This document shows, piece by piece, positions 32,113 through 42,480 of a DNA stretch of 64,000 nucleotides. The notes below the pieces were generated by a model that was given only the letters and a program-made list of their open reading frames with translations, did no database searches and was not told where the DNA came from. The stretch comes from Deinandra increscens subsp. villosa (Eukaryota > Streptophyta > Magnoliopsida > Asterales > Asteraceae): NCBI GenBank assembly GCA_039602395.1, contig JBCNJP010000019.1, positions 9,192,997 through 9,256,996 of the forward strand. Direction: 5' to 3'. How positions within the stretch are numbered: position 1 is the stretch's first letter; each line of letters begins with the position of its first letter. A program made the position numbers and the translations under genes.

Positions 32113-33104
32113 CTCTCTTTCACTCACAACCACAATTAAATAATATATTTTTATATCATTTTCTCTGTCTTCCACTTATAACCAAACCTCAAATTATACA
32201 ATACAGAATTCACACTTTTCTGTTAGATATACAAATTTTCAATATTTTTTCTCCCCCCCCCCCCCCCCCTACTCACAACCACTTACAATTAAACCTTAAA
32301 TTTTAAGGACTACAGTCACATAAATTATTTAAGTCGGATTTTATCTCAAAATATTATTTTATAATAACTAAACCCTCATTATTAACTATATAATATTTCT
32401 TTTAGTTAATTCATGAAATATATGAGTTTCTAACCTATAAAATATATAAATTTCTAACCGTTAGATATATAAATATTTGTACGGATCTACGCTAAATTGC
32501 AACTTTGGGGGTTTTTGAAGTGGACTTTAGGCTCCCAGTTCAAGTCCAACATCAAAATTCTTCTGAGCTGAAACTATAATGGAGGTTGAGCTGAAGCTAT
32601 AATGGAGGTTGTGCCTGTGGCCATCTTTGAGGAGATGAAAGCTTGTAAAGATGTGATTTCAGGGGACGATATGATTGGAAGATATGGCGATATGCAAAGG
32701 CGGCCTTAACATAAGAGCTACTAATAAAGCCAACATACACACCATTCGTATCAGTGATATGTAGAGGCGACCTTCCAACGATTTGGTTCAAACACACACG
32801 ACATTCGTATTAGCTTCACAATATGGTTGATGATTCCGGTTGAGGTTGAACATCTGGCCACTTGAACCTGATAAGACAGTGTAGGGTGCCTTATCAGGTA
32901 TTTGCAACTGAAATTTATACAGTCACCATCTCTTTTTTTATAGTTCTGAATTCGTATTTCGCCAAGATTCAGATTGTACATATTTCCCTTCAACCCAGTT
33001 ATAGCTCTTGCAATTTAAAATCTTACATATAGGATTTAAGACTAACAAAATTCTTTGATGGGAGTAGAATGATAGTTGCAATGTATGTCACCGGATTCAT
33101 CTAC
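32113..33104. other. Region downstream of CPP1
   Basis: Holds the 3'UTR side of CPP1 (minus strand) and a 17-C run at 32253-32269. Open frames here are short and unrecognised. Confidence 0.45.
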
Positions 33105-35866
33105 TTATCTGTAATATGACGCCATGAAGTACAAACTTATAGAAGTTGCAGCAGTCACGATGACTTCCTGCACATACCATGGAATTTATCAAATTACGGT
33201 TAAAACTAAAAAGCTTTTCTTTAATATTGCAAGAAAAAACACCGAGGCTGCAGCAATTTTTGTATAAAAGAATAGTTGGGCGTACCTGGTTGTTATACAA
33301 GGCAACAGGGACATAACCGCGGAAATATTCAATCAAATTGACGATACCTGTATATCCCTGAAATACAAGAAGAGTAAACAAGGTCAATGGTTGTCTAACC
33401 ATAACGAAAGAACTTGTTTTGAAATGAAAAACGTATACAATTTCACATACCAAAGATGCAAATGCTATACATCCAAAAGCCAGTGCGAGGGAACGTAGCA
33501 ATCGTTTCCCCAATCGCATCATGCGCCCTTCATCTTCACCTTCTTCCTGCGTCCAAAATCAGCTAAACCATAAATTTAAAAAGAAAACAAAATGAAGAAA
33601 AGAAAATGATGGGTGAGACTTGGCGTACGGTAAATGTCGTGGGTGCAGGCGATTCAAATGATTTTAGCTTTTCAAAGATTCTGTATACAAACACAAAGGA
33701 TAAAAACTGCACAGGCTTCCACTCGGCATTGCGTGCAATAAAAATCCAAGCAATCTGCAGAAAGAACATGGATAAACTTTTTTCCTCCAAAAAAAAGAAG
33801 CTCAAATGTGATGCAATGCCCTTGTAAATTCGGAGTTAATCTTAAGTTTGGGTTCGCTTAAAGTCTTTGATGTCAAAATCCCACAAGGTAGGCGCAGCCT
33901 TGTCGCCTTGCTTCAAAAGCCCCATTTTCATGCCCTCGGGCGCATTTTCACGCCAAGGTCAGCCCAAAAATCATATAAACATGTATGAAAAAATTACACT
34001 ACCCGTAAACAAAACTAAAATCAACCTAAAACAACCCAAACACGCCTAAAAGATGTCTAAAGGCAGTAAAAATGGTATTTTGTATACAATGAGTCTCGCT
34101 TAACAAAGCCCTCGCTTTTTAAGTGTCTTGAACCTAGGGCCAAGGCTCACCTTTTGCGCCTTGAGTATGCCTTATGCCTTCGAAAACTATGGAGAAGGTT
34201 AAAAGATTGTTGATAATTATTAGTATTTCACCTCGAGTACACCTTATGCCTTCGAAAACTATGGAGAAGGTTAAAAAATTGTTATAATTATTAGTATTTG
34301 GTTTATTTCGAATCTAGATATTTTGATTTTTTTTCCTAGTCTAAATCCTTTAGAAGCCTTGGTTTACAAGTTACATTTAGTATAAATAGGGGCTATTTAC
34401 TTGAGTTTCATTGTGGGTTTTTGCTTAATAAATCTGAGAAAGATTCATGACCAATTATTCCAGCAGTAAAGCTCAAAGAAAGTAGAGTATACCATCAGTA
34501 TAAAAAGACTACATGTTACGTATTATTAAGCCAAGTAAGAAAAAAAACTAAACAATATCTACACTTACAAATGCAGCTGATAACGCCATGTTAATCCGAA
34601 TGTCCTTCACATCAGACTTGGTGAACCTGAGAAAATAAAAACATCCTCCATTATCATCATTCATCAACAACTAGATGATTTATTTCTCACTCTTGCAAGG
34701 TTATAGAATCATATTCTGGCATCTTTTAGCAATCCAAGGTATATTAAGCTGGGAATCAAATTCAATAAACCACTAAAGTAGAAACTAGAAAGTTAGTTCA
34801 GATGTCGTATGAATATACCTTGGGCCCCAAGGAACAATCGGCTGCTTATCAGCATATCTAATATCCTTTGAAACCTTCACTTATCAAGAAACTATAGTAA
34901 GTAAACTGAAATCAAATTACCACTTCTGTGTCTTATACGAGGCAGCAAATTCTATATGAGACCTAATTTAAGTATAACAGTCAAGCAAAACACACCTACA
35001 TATCTAATTATAAAACAGTTCAAATCATCTCATGATTACTACTAAAGTGGCTTAAAAGATGCAAAATATACCTGAAACGAACCATATGTGACTCCCTTCT
35101 TTCGGTTCGATAACTGGGCCATCATGAGCTTGTCATATGCCTTCTCCAACTGAAGATAACAGGTTTAATTTAACCAAATGTGTTCATTACAATTACTAAA
35201 ACCCTAACTTTTTATCAAAAAACTACTAGAAGCAAGATCACAACTTTAACAAAAAGAAAGCACAATAAGGTGTGAAATCGGACATACACGGGCTGCAGCC
35301 GCCTCGTCCCCTCTTCTCTCGGCATCCTTGAGCTTTCTTGTATAAGCTGCCTTCACCATATCAAACCCCTCAATAGGGTTCACCCCAAGGACCTGTGAAT
35401 TGTAAAGATTATCTTTTTATTACTTCCATAAATCCATAGAGCAGCATTCAAAGCTAATATGAAGAAATTACAAAACAGTTAACGCTATAGAGTACTACCT
35501 CGTATGGATTTAACTCATTGTCTGAACTAGGGCTTCCAGCAGCCGAGGAAGCAGCACAAACTATCCTCTGATTCACGCGAGCTGAAGAAAGCCTGCAATT
35601 ACGACAAAGGGTCGTTGTAATTATCTTATACCAATCAAAATCATGATTAAATTTGGAGTAAAAACTAAAATTGAGTTGGAAATTAAGGAAAAAGAAACGC
35701 TAATAGTTGGGGATTAGGACAAATTACGGAAATTTGAAAGGCTTTTTTCTTTTTACCTTGCAAATGACGGAGAAAGATTGGGAAGTGAGGTGTGATTGAA
35801 GCGATTCTTGTTGAAAGACAAACGAGAATTGGGAAACTGTAAGACGTTGGATATAGCGAAAGCCAT
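33105..35866 (-). CDS. CPP1: Chloroplast J-like chaperone of POR (CPP1/CDF1 family)
   Basis: Ten exons: 35866-35757, 35592-35499, 35392-35288, 35149-35072, 34874-34819, 34626-34569, 33754-33629, 33546-33451, 33357-33286 and 33167-33105. All have GT/AG introns and add to 858 nt (285 aa). Residues 1 to about 55 are Ser/Asn/Arg-rich with few acids, as in a plastid transit peptide. About 64-118 (NPYEVLGVNPIEGFD...LEKAYDKLM) is the J-like domain, without the HPD tripeptide of true DnaJ proteins. The signature KGVTYGSF and a PIVPWGPR block follow. Then come hydrophobic segments at about 158-175, 180-195, 228-250 and 266-282, which would anchor it in plastid membranes. Arabidopsis CPP1 (also called CDF1) stabilises protochlorophyllide oxidoreductase and is needed for chlorophyll synthesis. 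Intron 6 (814 bp) has taken in repeat DNA. The match runs to the C-terminus. Confidence 0.95.
34163..34300. repeat. ~72-bp tandem duplication inside CPP1 intron 6
   Basis: Two adjacent copies of a unit containing CTTATGCCTTCGAAAACTAT and GGAGAAGGTTAAAA start at 34163 and 34235. They differ at a few bases. They lie in repeat-derived DNA (GCGCCTTG motifs from about 33890) that enlarges the intron. Confidence 0.75.
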
Positions 35867-36228
35867 TATTGAGGGGAGGATGTTGTTGTGATCCTTTTAG
35901 GGTTCACTCCGGTTTTAGCCGATAGCTTCCCAAAGGGGTCTTGAATCTTGATACAAACAAAAAACATAGACATTAGCTTAATCATAACTATATAATCCAA
36001 TAAAAATTTACCACCTCATTTTTACAAGTAACCGGAAAAGTACTCTACAAGTAGTCTGAGGGTGAAAGCTTCAAACTAGCTTCAAGTTTTTTTAACAATT
36101 TGATTAAAGTAACTAAGAACACCATATATTCTTTTAAAAACAATACATTAAAAAAACAACAAACTTAAATAAAATCAAATCAAACATAAAAATACAATGA
36201 AAAATTATTTGTTTTTCTCGTCCGTTAA
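35867..36228. promoter_or_regulatory. CPP1 upstream region
   Basis: About 360 bp between the CPP1 start codon and the Harbinger relic must hold the minus-strand CPP1 promoter. I see no clear TATA box; the region nearest the ATG is CT/GA-rich. Confidence 0.35.
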
Positions 36229-36339
36229 ATGAACGTTCATAGTTACGGCTACGTGTTCCGCAAGATCAAATCTAAGTCGGAAATGGATGTTTTAATCTTG
36301 CAACTCCAAATGATGTTGTCATCGATAACCAGATTGGTT

Positions 36340-37450
36340 GGAGGATCTCAGATGTGTACTAGTGATGTTATTTTAGATTTATCTTTTAAGATAGTGTTGT
36401 GTAATGTCAAAGATGTGTACATAACTTTGACGATCTTTTCTCGAATCATCACCTGGGTCGTTCGGTTAATTATTATCCATCGAACCTTTAAAGCACCAAA
36501 TACTCGTTCGTCGTATTTTCTTGTCGCCTCTTGAATCTCCTTAAATTTATTTCCCTTGAAGTCGACCAGGTGACAAGAATGCTTTGACAAAAGTAAACCA
36601 AGGTGGGTAGATCCCGTCGGCAAGGTGATGGCCCCGCTTGTACTCCGACCATTAACTTGAAATGGACACCTCTGTGCAATCACATGCATCTCGTTAGTAA
36701 ACAAAAGATATTGATTAAGAACATTGATGTTGTTGTTCTAACCGGCAACACCAAAGTACCCATGCCAAATCCATAAATCTTGTGAGGCTATTGCTTCCGG
36801 AATGATCGCTGGGTATTGGTGATATCCCCGATGAAATGGCCTCGATATTTCTTTGAACGCTTTTTCCAAACCCAATGCTATAGTTGATGCTACCGAGCAT
36901 CTCTGAAATGCCATGACTTTTTAAATGTGTCTCATACAAAAGTGTAAAGTCGTGGCTAGTAGGTGCACGTAAAAATTCTTTATGATACAATATATAAATA
37001 ACATTACAAAAATAGTCTAGGGATTCACGTGAGGTCCTACCAGACATAGCTAAATATTCATCATATTCATTGGAAACATTACCGTATGAGAGATGACGAA
37101 CGGCGGATATGCATTTTGTAACGACAATAAACTTTCATTCATCCTCGCGTCGAACCCTTCTTGAAACCATTCAAAATTTCCAGTTATGTCAGAAACAATT
37201 TTTTAGAAATGAACACCTTAACATTTAGAATCTCACTACTAACGTTTCTTCATTGTACACGAGATCTTCGCCAAATTAATCCCTTATTAGTCGATCTTTA
37301 GCCTCTAGACGATCACATGGAATATATCTATTTTCTCTAACGGATCGTATCTTCTAGTTCGGTTGTAGAGGTGGAAACTCTCGAAAGAAACTCGAAATCG
37401 GCATCATCAACGGAATCCGAAACCCTTGAAGATGGCAGAAAAATCGGTGG
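36340..37450 (-). pseudogene. PIF/Harbinger transposase relic
   Basis: Frames on the minus strand together cover a plant Harbinger transposase: HLSYGNVSNEYDEYLAMSGRTSRESLDYF (about 37090-37000), LLYETHLKSHG...MLGSI (to about 36880), a frame change into the FGVAGSNN-type block (36720-36770), a GIYP segment near 36610 and TRKYDERVFGALKVRW (about 36520-36450). The DDE-region reading is broken by several frameshifts. It is dead. Its related partner at 37941-38480 faces the other way. Confidence 0.78.
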
Positions 37451-37940
37451 AAGAATAACGTTGCGTCATACCTTTTAGAATAAGACAAACTATAAAAGTA
37501 TTGAGAAGAAATGAATTTTTGGTGTCAATTAATTGTGTGAAATGGTTGTGTATTTACACCGTTAACGATTGTCAAAACCCATCCAACGTACATATTAACA
37601 TTGCACAACAGCTATTTGTAGCCGATAATAGAAGCCAAATAAGTAGCTAAAAATTGCGACATAGTCACCAAAACCGCATGGTATCTGTCCTACTAGCCAC
37701 AACCCACCATGCGTGCCCTCATTTTCCCACTCATAAACCATAACATAGTTTTTCTTTAAAACTATAAAAATAATTTATTCAAAGAGGCTATTAAGTGACT
37801 AAAACTTTCGACCAAAAACAAATATAAACATAAAGAAAATGAAAATACAAACGTCGTCTGAGACACCCAAACACAAATAACAGCTCTAGAAAACAAGTTG
37901 GGCGTTATTATCCAAAGTCAAAGTTACACCATTAAGTCCA

Positions 37941-38480
37941 ATGTATTTTCCACTTGATGTCTCTACTTCTCACTCAGAAAGTTTCACACCGTTACAAAAA
38001 TGCACATCTATAATTAGTCAATTAGCATATTGTAATGTTTGTGACGAATATAAAGAATATTTAGCTATGTCTGCTAGAACCTCACGTGAATGCCTACATT
38101 TTGCAATTTATAAATTTTGCAAAGTCGAGTTTCTATGTGCACCTACTAGCCACGTCATCATACTTTTTTACGATGCACATTTAGAAAGACATGGTAATCC
38201 AGGGATGATCGGTAGCGTCGATTGTACTAGTTGGGTTTGAAGAAATCGTCCAACTGAATATTGAGGCCAGTTTCACCGTGGTGATGAATATTGAGGCCAG
38301 TTGTCTTGTGAGATTAAGAGACACATTTTCAACTTAGATTAGCCGATGTACTTTCATGGCTTTGAAAAGCAAGAAACAAAAAGATTTTGCAGAAGAGAAA
38401 TACATGTGAGACAAGACAACTCGAGGAAATCAAATCGTGTACATTCGTTTGGGCTAAACATCGAGCAAAATTCAAGGTCT
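37941..38480 (+). pseudogene. Second PIF/Harbinger transposase relic, opposite strand
   Basis: The plus strand reads LQKCTSIISQLAYCN...EYLAMSARTSREC...GSVDCTSWV, then continues with in-frame TGA stops at 38238-38240 and 38262-38264 into GQFHRGDE. It overlaps in content with the relic at 36340-37450. Shared words are EYLAMSxRTSREx and APTSHxxxLxYxxHLxxHG. The two form a head-to-head pair about 490 bp apart. The region up to about 38480 still resembles degraded element sequence. Confidence 0.75.
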
Positions 38481-38639
38481 TGACTAGAAAAAGTGGATAG
38501 ATTCCGCCTCTTATCTTATTTTTAGTTGTTTACAAATTGTTTTTATTTTTTTCTATCATTTTTCCTCTCTTGTAAATTTGTAATGCTTTTGTATAGCTTC
38601 TTTCTAATCGTTTTTCTTTTATAAAAGCTTCTTGCTATT

Positions 38640-39274
38640 TTTTTTTTTTCAAGTCCTACAAATTTTTTTTTTTTTTTTTATTAAACACTTATCTTTATTG
38701 AAGAGTACAAGACTCAAGTAACTACGCGGGGAAGGCGAGCAACAAGCTGCGCCGCCAACCCTTTTTGAATGGCAAACCCTAGACGTATGAATACAACATT
38801 TTTCGATCTAGAAGTTGCGACATTCCCATACATGACTTTTTGAATCCGTCCCAGCATGGCAGCTGCTTCTGCTTCAAGGTGACCAAAAGTGTCAAAAGCG
38901 AAGGGAACAAACACATGTTGATTTTCGATGCACGCTTTCTCGTGTTTGTTCACCTTCCCAGCAGCCGCTCTGGACACCGCCTGGCCCGCCGTGAAAGTAC
39001 TGGCCCTCAACCCCACGAGGGGAGAAACCCCCGTTAAATCCACACATGCATGCTTTCCATTCTGCCACCCAAAAACAAGTATGTCGGCAGGTCTGAGGGT
39101 TGAGCGCCCATCCAAGGGGTCAGTCAGAAAGTTAACTGGAGCTTCCTTCCTGGCCGATATCCCAGCCCTCCTGAAAATGTCAAACAGAACGTCCCGGACT
39201 ACATCGTGTCGATATTTAAACCCCGGGAGCTCTTTGCAGTGGGCGGCGTGCTCCCCAAACGAGTCCATACACGC
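38640..39274 (-). mobile_element. Retroelement tail, copy 2: 5'-truncated insertion with open C-terminal domain
   Basis: A 12-bp duplication CTTCTTGCTATT flanks it exactly (38628-38639 and 39275-39286). On the minus strand the insertion starts inside the Cys/His knuckle (DSFGEHAAHC) and stays open for 184 codons (39268-38714). It passes RPADILVFGWQNGKHACVDL and ends LVARLPRVVT. A 3'UTR with AATAAAGATAAG leads to A17, a 13-nt spacer, then about A10. This is a classic target-primed insertion, 5'-truncated. The ATG at 39268 is probably fortuitous. Confidence 0.88.
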
Positions 39275-39286
39275 CTTCTTGCTATT

Positions 39287-39660
39287 AAAAAAGTAATAAT
39301 TAATCTACAAAAATTGCAGTCTTTATTTGATGTTTTTATATTTAATATTAAAATGTTATTTTATTAAAAAAAACATTTTACTTTAAATTTACTACCACCA
39401 CTTCCATTCTACTACATTTTTACCTCAAACTCTTTTTTTTCTTTTCTTTTGAAACTGTTATTAAAAAAATAATTAATTAATAAAAAATGCAAAAAGTGGG
39501 GGAATGCAGGTCTGCATGCATGTGTGATGTGGCCAGCTAGCAGCTTGCCAACTACAATTCTACTGAGCTTTCTCGTGAGCCATCAATTCACCTTTCTCTC
39601 TTATTATTATTGCGACGTTTTTGTTTTCGATTCTTTCCATCTCACACAACTTCTGGTGAT
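39287..39660. other. THA1 upstream region
   Basis: AT-rich DNA followed by CT-rich sequence (about 39585-39650) that probably includes the THA1 transcription start. A CTGCATGCATGTG motif lies at about 39512. I assign no individual site. Confidence 0.35.
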
Positions 39661-39849
39661 GATGTAACTTCATTTGGTGTCGTGTTTGATTTTGATTCAA
39701 ACAATCAGTTCTCAATTCCTTAAATTCCCCTTTCAATCAATTCGATTCCGTGGATTCAATTTCCTCATTTGCTTGCCTTTTCTACATCCCGGATAAATTC
39801 GTTCAAAATCGTGCCGACTTGAAGGTAATCAGAAAGAATTTCGATCAAG

Positions 39850-40036
39850 GTACGCTCTGTTCTCGTCTGATTTCATGAATCTCGTTTTCAAACATATTTA
39901 GGGCATGAGTTTTGACTACAGCAGCCTTATAGTCCTGGTAATCAGGATCAGACTATCAGTCATCCATAAAATTAGGGAAATCGATTACTTAATTTGTGAA
40001 TTTATTTGTTTGTTGTATTTTACCTTTTTCCGGCAG
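39850..40036 (+). other. Intron in the THA1 5'UTR
   Basis: CAAG|GTACGC at 39849/39850 and a pyrimidine-rich ...CCGGCAG acceptor ending at 40036, two bases before the ATG, mark a likely 187-bp leader intron. Confidence 0.65.
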
Positions 40037-40038
40037 CC

Positions 40039-42085
40039 ATGGTGACCAGAACGATAGATCTCCGCTCCGATACGGTGACGAAACCCACCGAAACCATGAG
40101 ACTGGCGATGGCGAAGGCTGACGTCGATGATGACGTATTGATTTACGATCCCACGGCTCGACAGCTCGAGACCGAAATGGCTCGAATTACAGGCAAAGAG
40201 GCCGCGCTCTTTGTTCCTTCCGGGACCATGGGTAACCTAATCAGTGTTCTCGTACATTGTGAGATTAGAGGAAGCGAAGTGATCCTCGGTAACAATTCTC
40301 ACATCCACATATATGAAAACGGAGGGATTTCAACGATTGGGGGTGTTCATCCTAGACCTGTAAAGAATAATGTGGACGGGACTATCGATATCGATCTGAT
40401 CAAGTCTGCGATTCGAAACCCTGACTTTGAGATTTGTTACCCGAAAAGTAGGCTTATTTGTCTTGAGAATTCGCATGCTAAGTATGAATCTGGATGACTG
40501 GATACTGTTTTTTTCTAATGCTCTCCAGGTGTATGATGAAATGTCTAACAGAGGTAACTTGATGATGCAGCTCTGGTGGTAGATGTCTTTCTGTAGAGTA
40601 CACAGATCAGGTTGGGGAGCTTGCGAAAAAGCACGGCTTAAAGCTTCATATCGATGGGGCTCGCATCTTTAATGCATCTCTTGTGAGTTGAAAGAAATCC
40701 TTTCATCTGCTTTAATAAACTTTAAGATGAAACTTAGTAGGCTAATAATATTTTGAAGCTTGAAACTTTTAGTAAATTTTTGTTTCAGGCTCTTAGTGTT
40801 CCTGTTGATAGGCTTTTACAAGCTGCTGATTCGGCTTCGGTAGGGGCTATGCTTTCTTACATTTGAAATACTTTCATATACCCATAGGGAAACCAGAATT
40901 ATAGTATAGAGAATATAGAGAATCATTGGTTTAAGTATTAGGTATGCTTGTCGAAAGGGCTTGGTGCACCGGTGGGAAGTGTTATTGTTGGGACGAAAAG
41001 CTTCATCGCCAGGGTACCCTCTACTGCTTCTTGAAACATTTGTTTTGGACTTTTGAGTAATTATGTCTCTTTGAATTTACAAAATTTGGAGCTTTTTTTC
41101 TTCAGGCAAGGATTCTGAGGAAAACCTTAGGGGGTGGGATGAGACAAGTTGGCATCTTATGCGCTGCCGCTCTTGTCGCTTTACAAGAAAATGTTCAAAA
41201 GCTTGTGATTGATCACAAGAACGCTAAGGCCTTAGCCGGTAACAAAATACTCTACTTCTCTTAATAGGATTATGAAAACCTTGTCAAATATTATATATTA
41301 TTGATATCGAAACCTAATCAAATCATATCTTTGAACTATGGTAAAGATTATGACAATGAACCTTAACTAATACATTCGCTCTAATACGACTTTAAAAAGT
41401 GATGTCTTTCTTATTCCTCAATGAGGTTTATAAAATCTTTCTTCATAGACTTTGTTTATATCTCAATCAGGAGAAATCTAATATTTGAGTGTGATTCTTG
41501 TTTTCCAGAAGGGCTAAATAAAATCAAGGGTCTGAGTGTGGATGTAGCTTCTGTGGAGACAAACATTGTATGCAGCATAGGATAATATCTTAGCGTTCCT
41601 AACTCCTTAAGTGTTGCTTCATGATCACATGATCTAAGTAATGTTGGTTCTTGAGCAGGTCTATTTTGAGATCTTAAAAGGGTCACATATTACAGCACTG
41701 AAGTTAGGCAAAATTATGGGTGATCATGGTATACTTTTGATGCCAGATAGCTCATCAAGGTGTGAATCAATCTATTAATTGTTCAAACTTCAAAGTCATG
41801 AACCTGGGGCATTAGATTAACTTATTTTAATAACATTGATAACTTTAATACAGTTCTTGATAAGTTTAAGGTGAGTGAAGTTTATAGAAAATAATATGGT
41901 GCAGGGTAAGGATTGTGATCCACCACCAAGTATCTGCAAGTGATGTGCAGTACACATTGCAATGCATAAAGGTACAATATGTCACTGCGTAAACTATCTT
42001 TTTGGTCTGTTCTTTATGCTCACTTGTTGCCCTTGTCTTTCAGCAAGCTATGGCTGGAGTGACGGAGGCAAATGGTGGCAACTGA
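40039..42085 (+). CDS. THA1: L-threonine aldolase
   Basis: Nine coding exons: 40039-40481, 40571-40682, 40789-40839, 40942-41013, 41106-41238, 41509-41567, 41659-41759, 41905-41971 and 42044-42085. They sum to 1080 nt (359 aa; the Arabidopsis enzyme is about the same length). It is a fold-type I PLP enzyme that splits L-threonine/L-allo-threonine into glycine and acetaldehyde. Visible are the N-terminal DLRSDTVTKPT, SGTMGN (61-66, PLP phosphate binding), HIHIYENGG (88-96), LHIDGARIFNA with Asp176 and Arg179, and the PLP lysine Lys207 in CLSKGLGAPVG. The RKTLGGGMRQVG block follows. No transit peptide is seen, so it is probably cytosolic. The start chosen is the first ATG after the leader intron, beginning MVTRTIDLRSDT. 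All splice sites are GT/AG. Exon 1 reads on into intron 1 for only a few codons if unspliced. The gene appears intact. Confidence 0.96.
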
Positions 42086-42480
42086 CTGGCTCAGAAAATC
42101 TTTCACCTTCGTGAAGACCACCATCACTTCCGGTTGTAAATTTTCTTTGAAATTGTGTTGATATCAATTTCCTGTTGACAATTTAGCTATTTTACAATTA
42201 GAAAAGCAAAATAAGACACATATAACTCACCTTATCAAAAGAATCCTGTGAGAATTTATTTCACAATCATTTAGTTACAACTGTGCAAGGAACTATAAAG
42301 CTTGCATACACACCAACCTCAACCTATATCTTTCTTTTTTTTTTCCTTCTCAAAACTCTTTCTGAATCAAAAACTTCACATACATACAAAAAAATCAAAT
42401 GCTACAACTGCAAGGAATCATTGTTGATCAATCAACAAACCTGCAGTATATACATCAACAGAGAGCCACTTTTCCTCATA
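42086..42480. other. THA1 3' region
   Basis: THA1 3'UTR, then AT-rich spacer before the PPR pseudogene. No other gene was seen. Confidence 0.5.

Noticed and set aside
40006..40038. Upstream extension of the THA1 frame (11 residues before the ATG used)
   Set aside because: It starts on a non-ATG codon and lies in the leader intron, before the acceptor at 40036.
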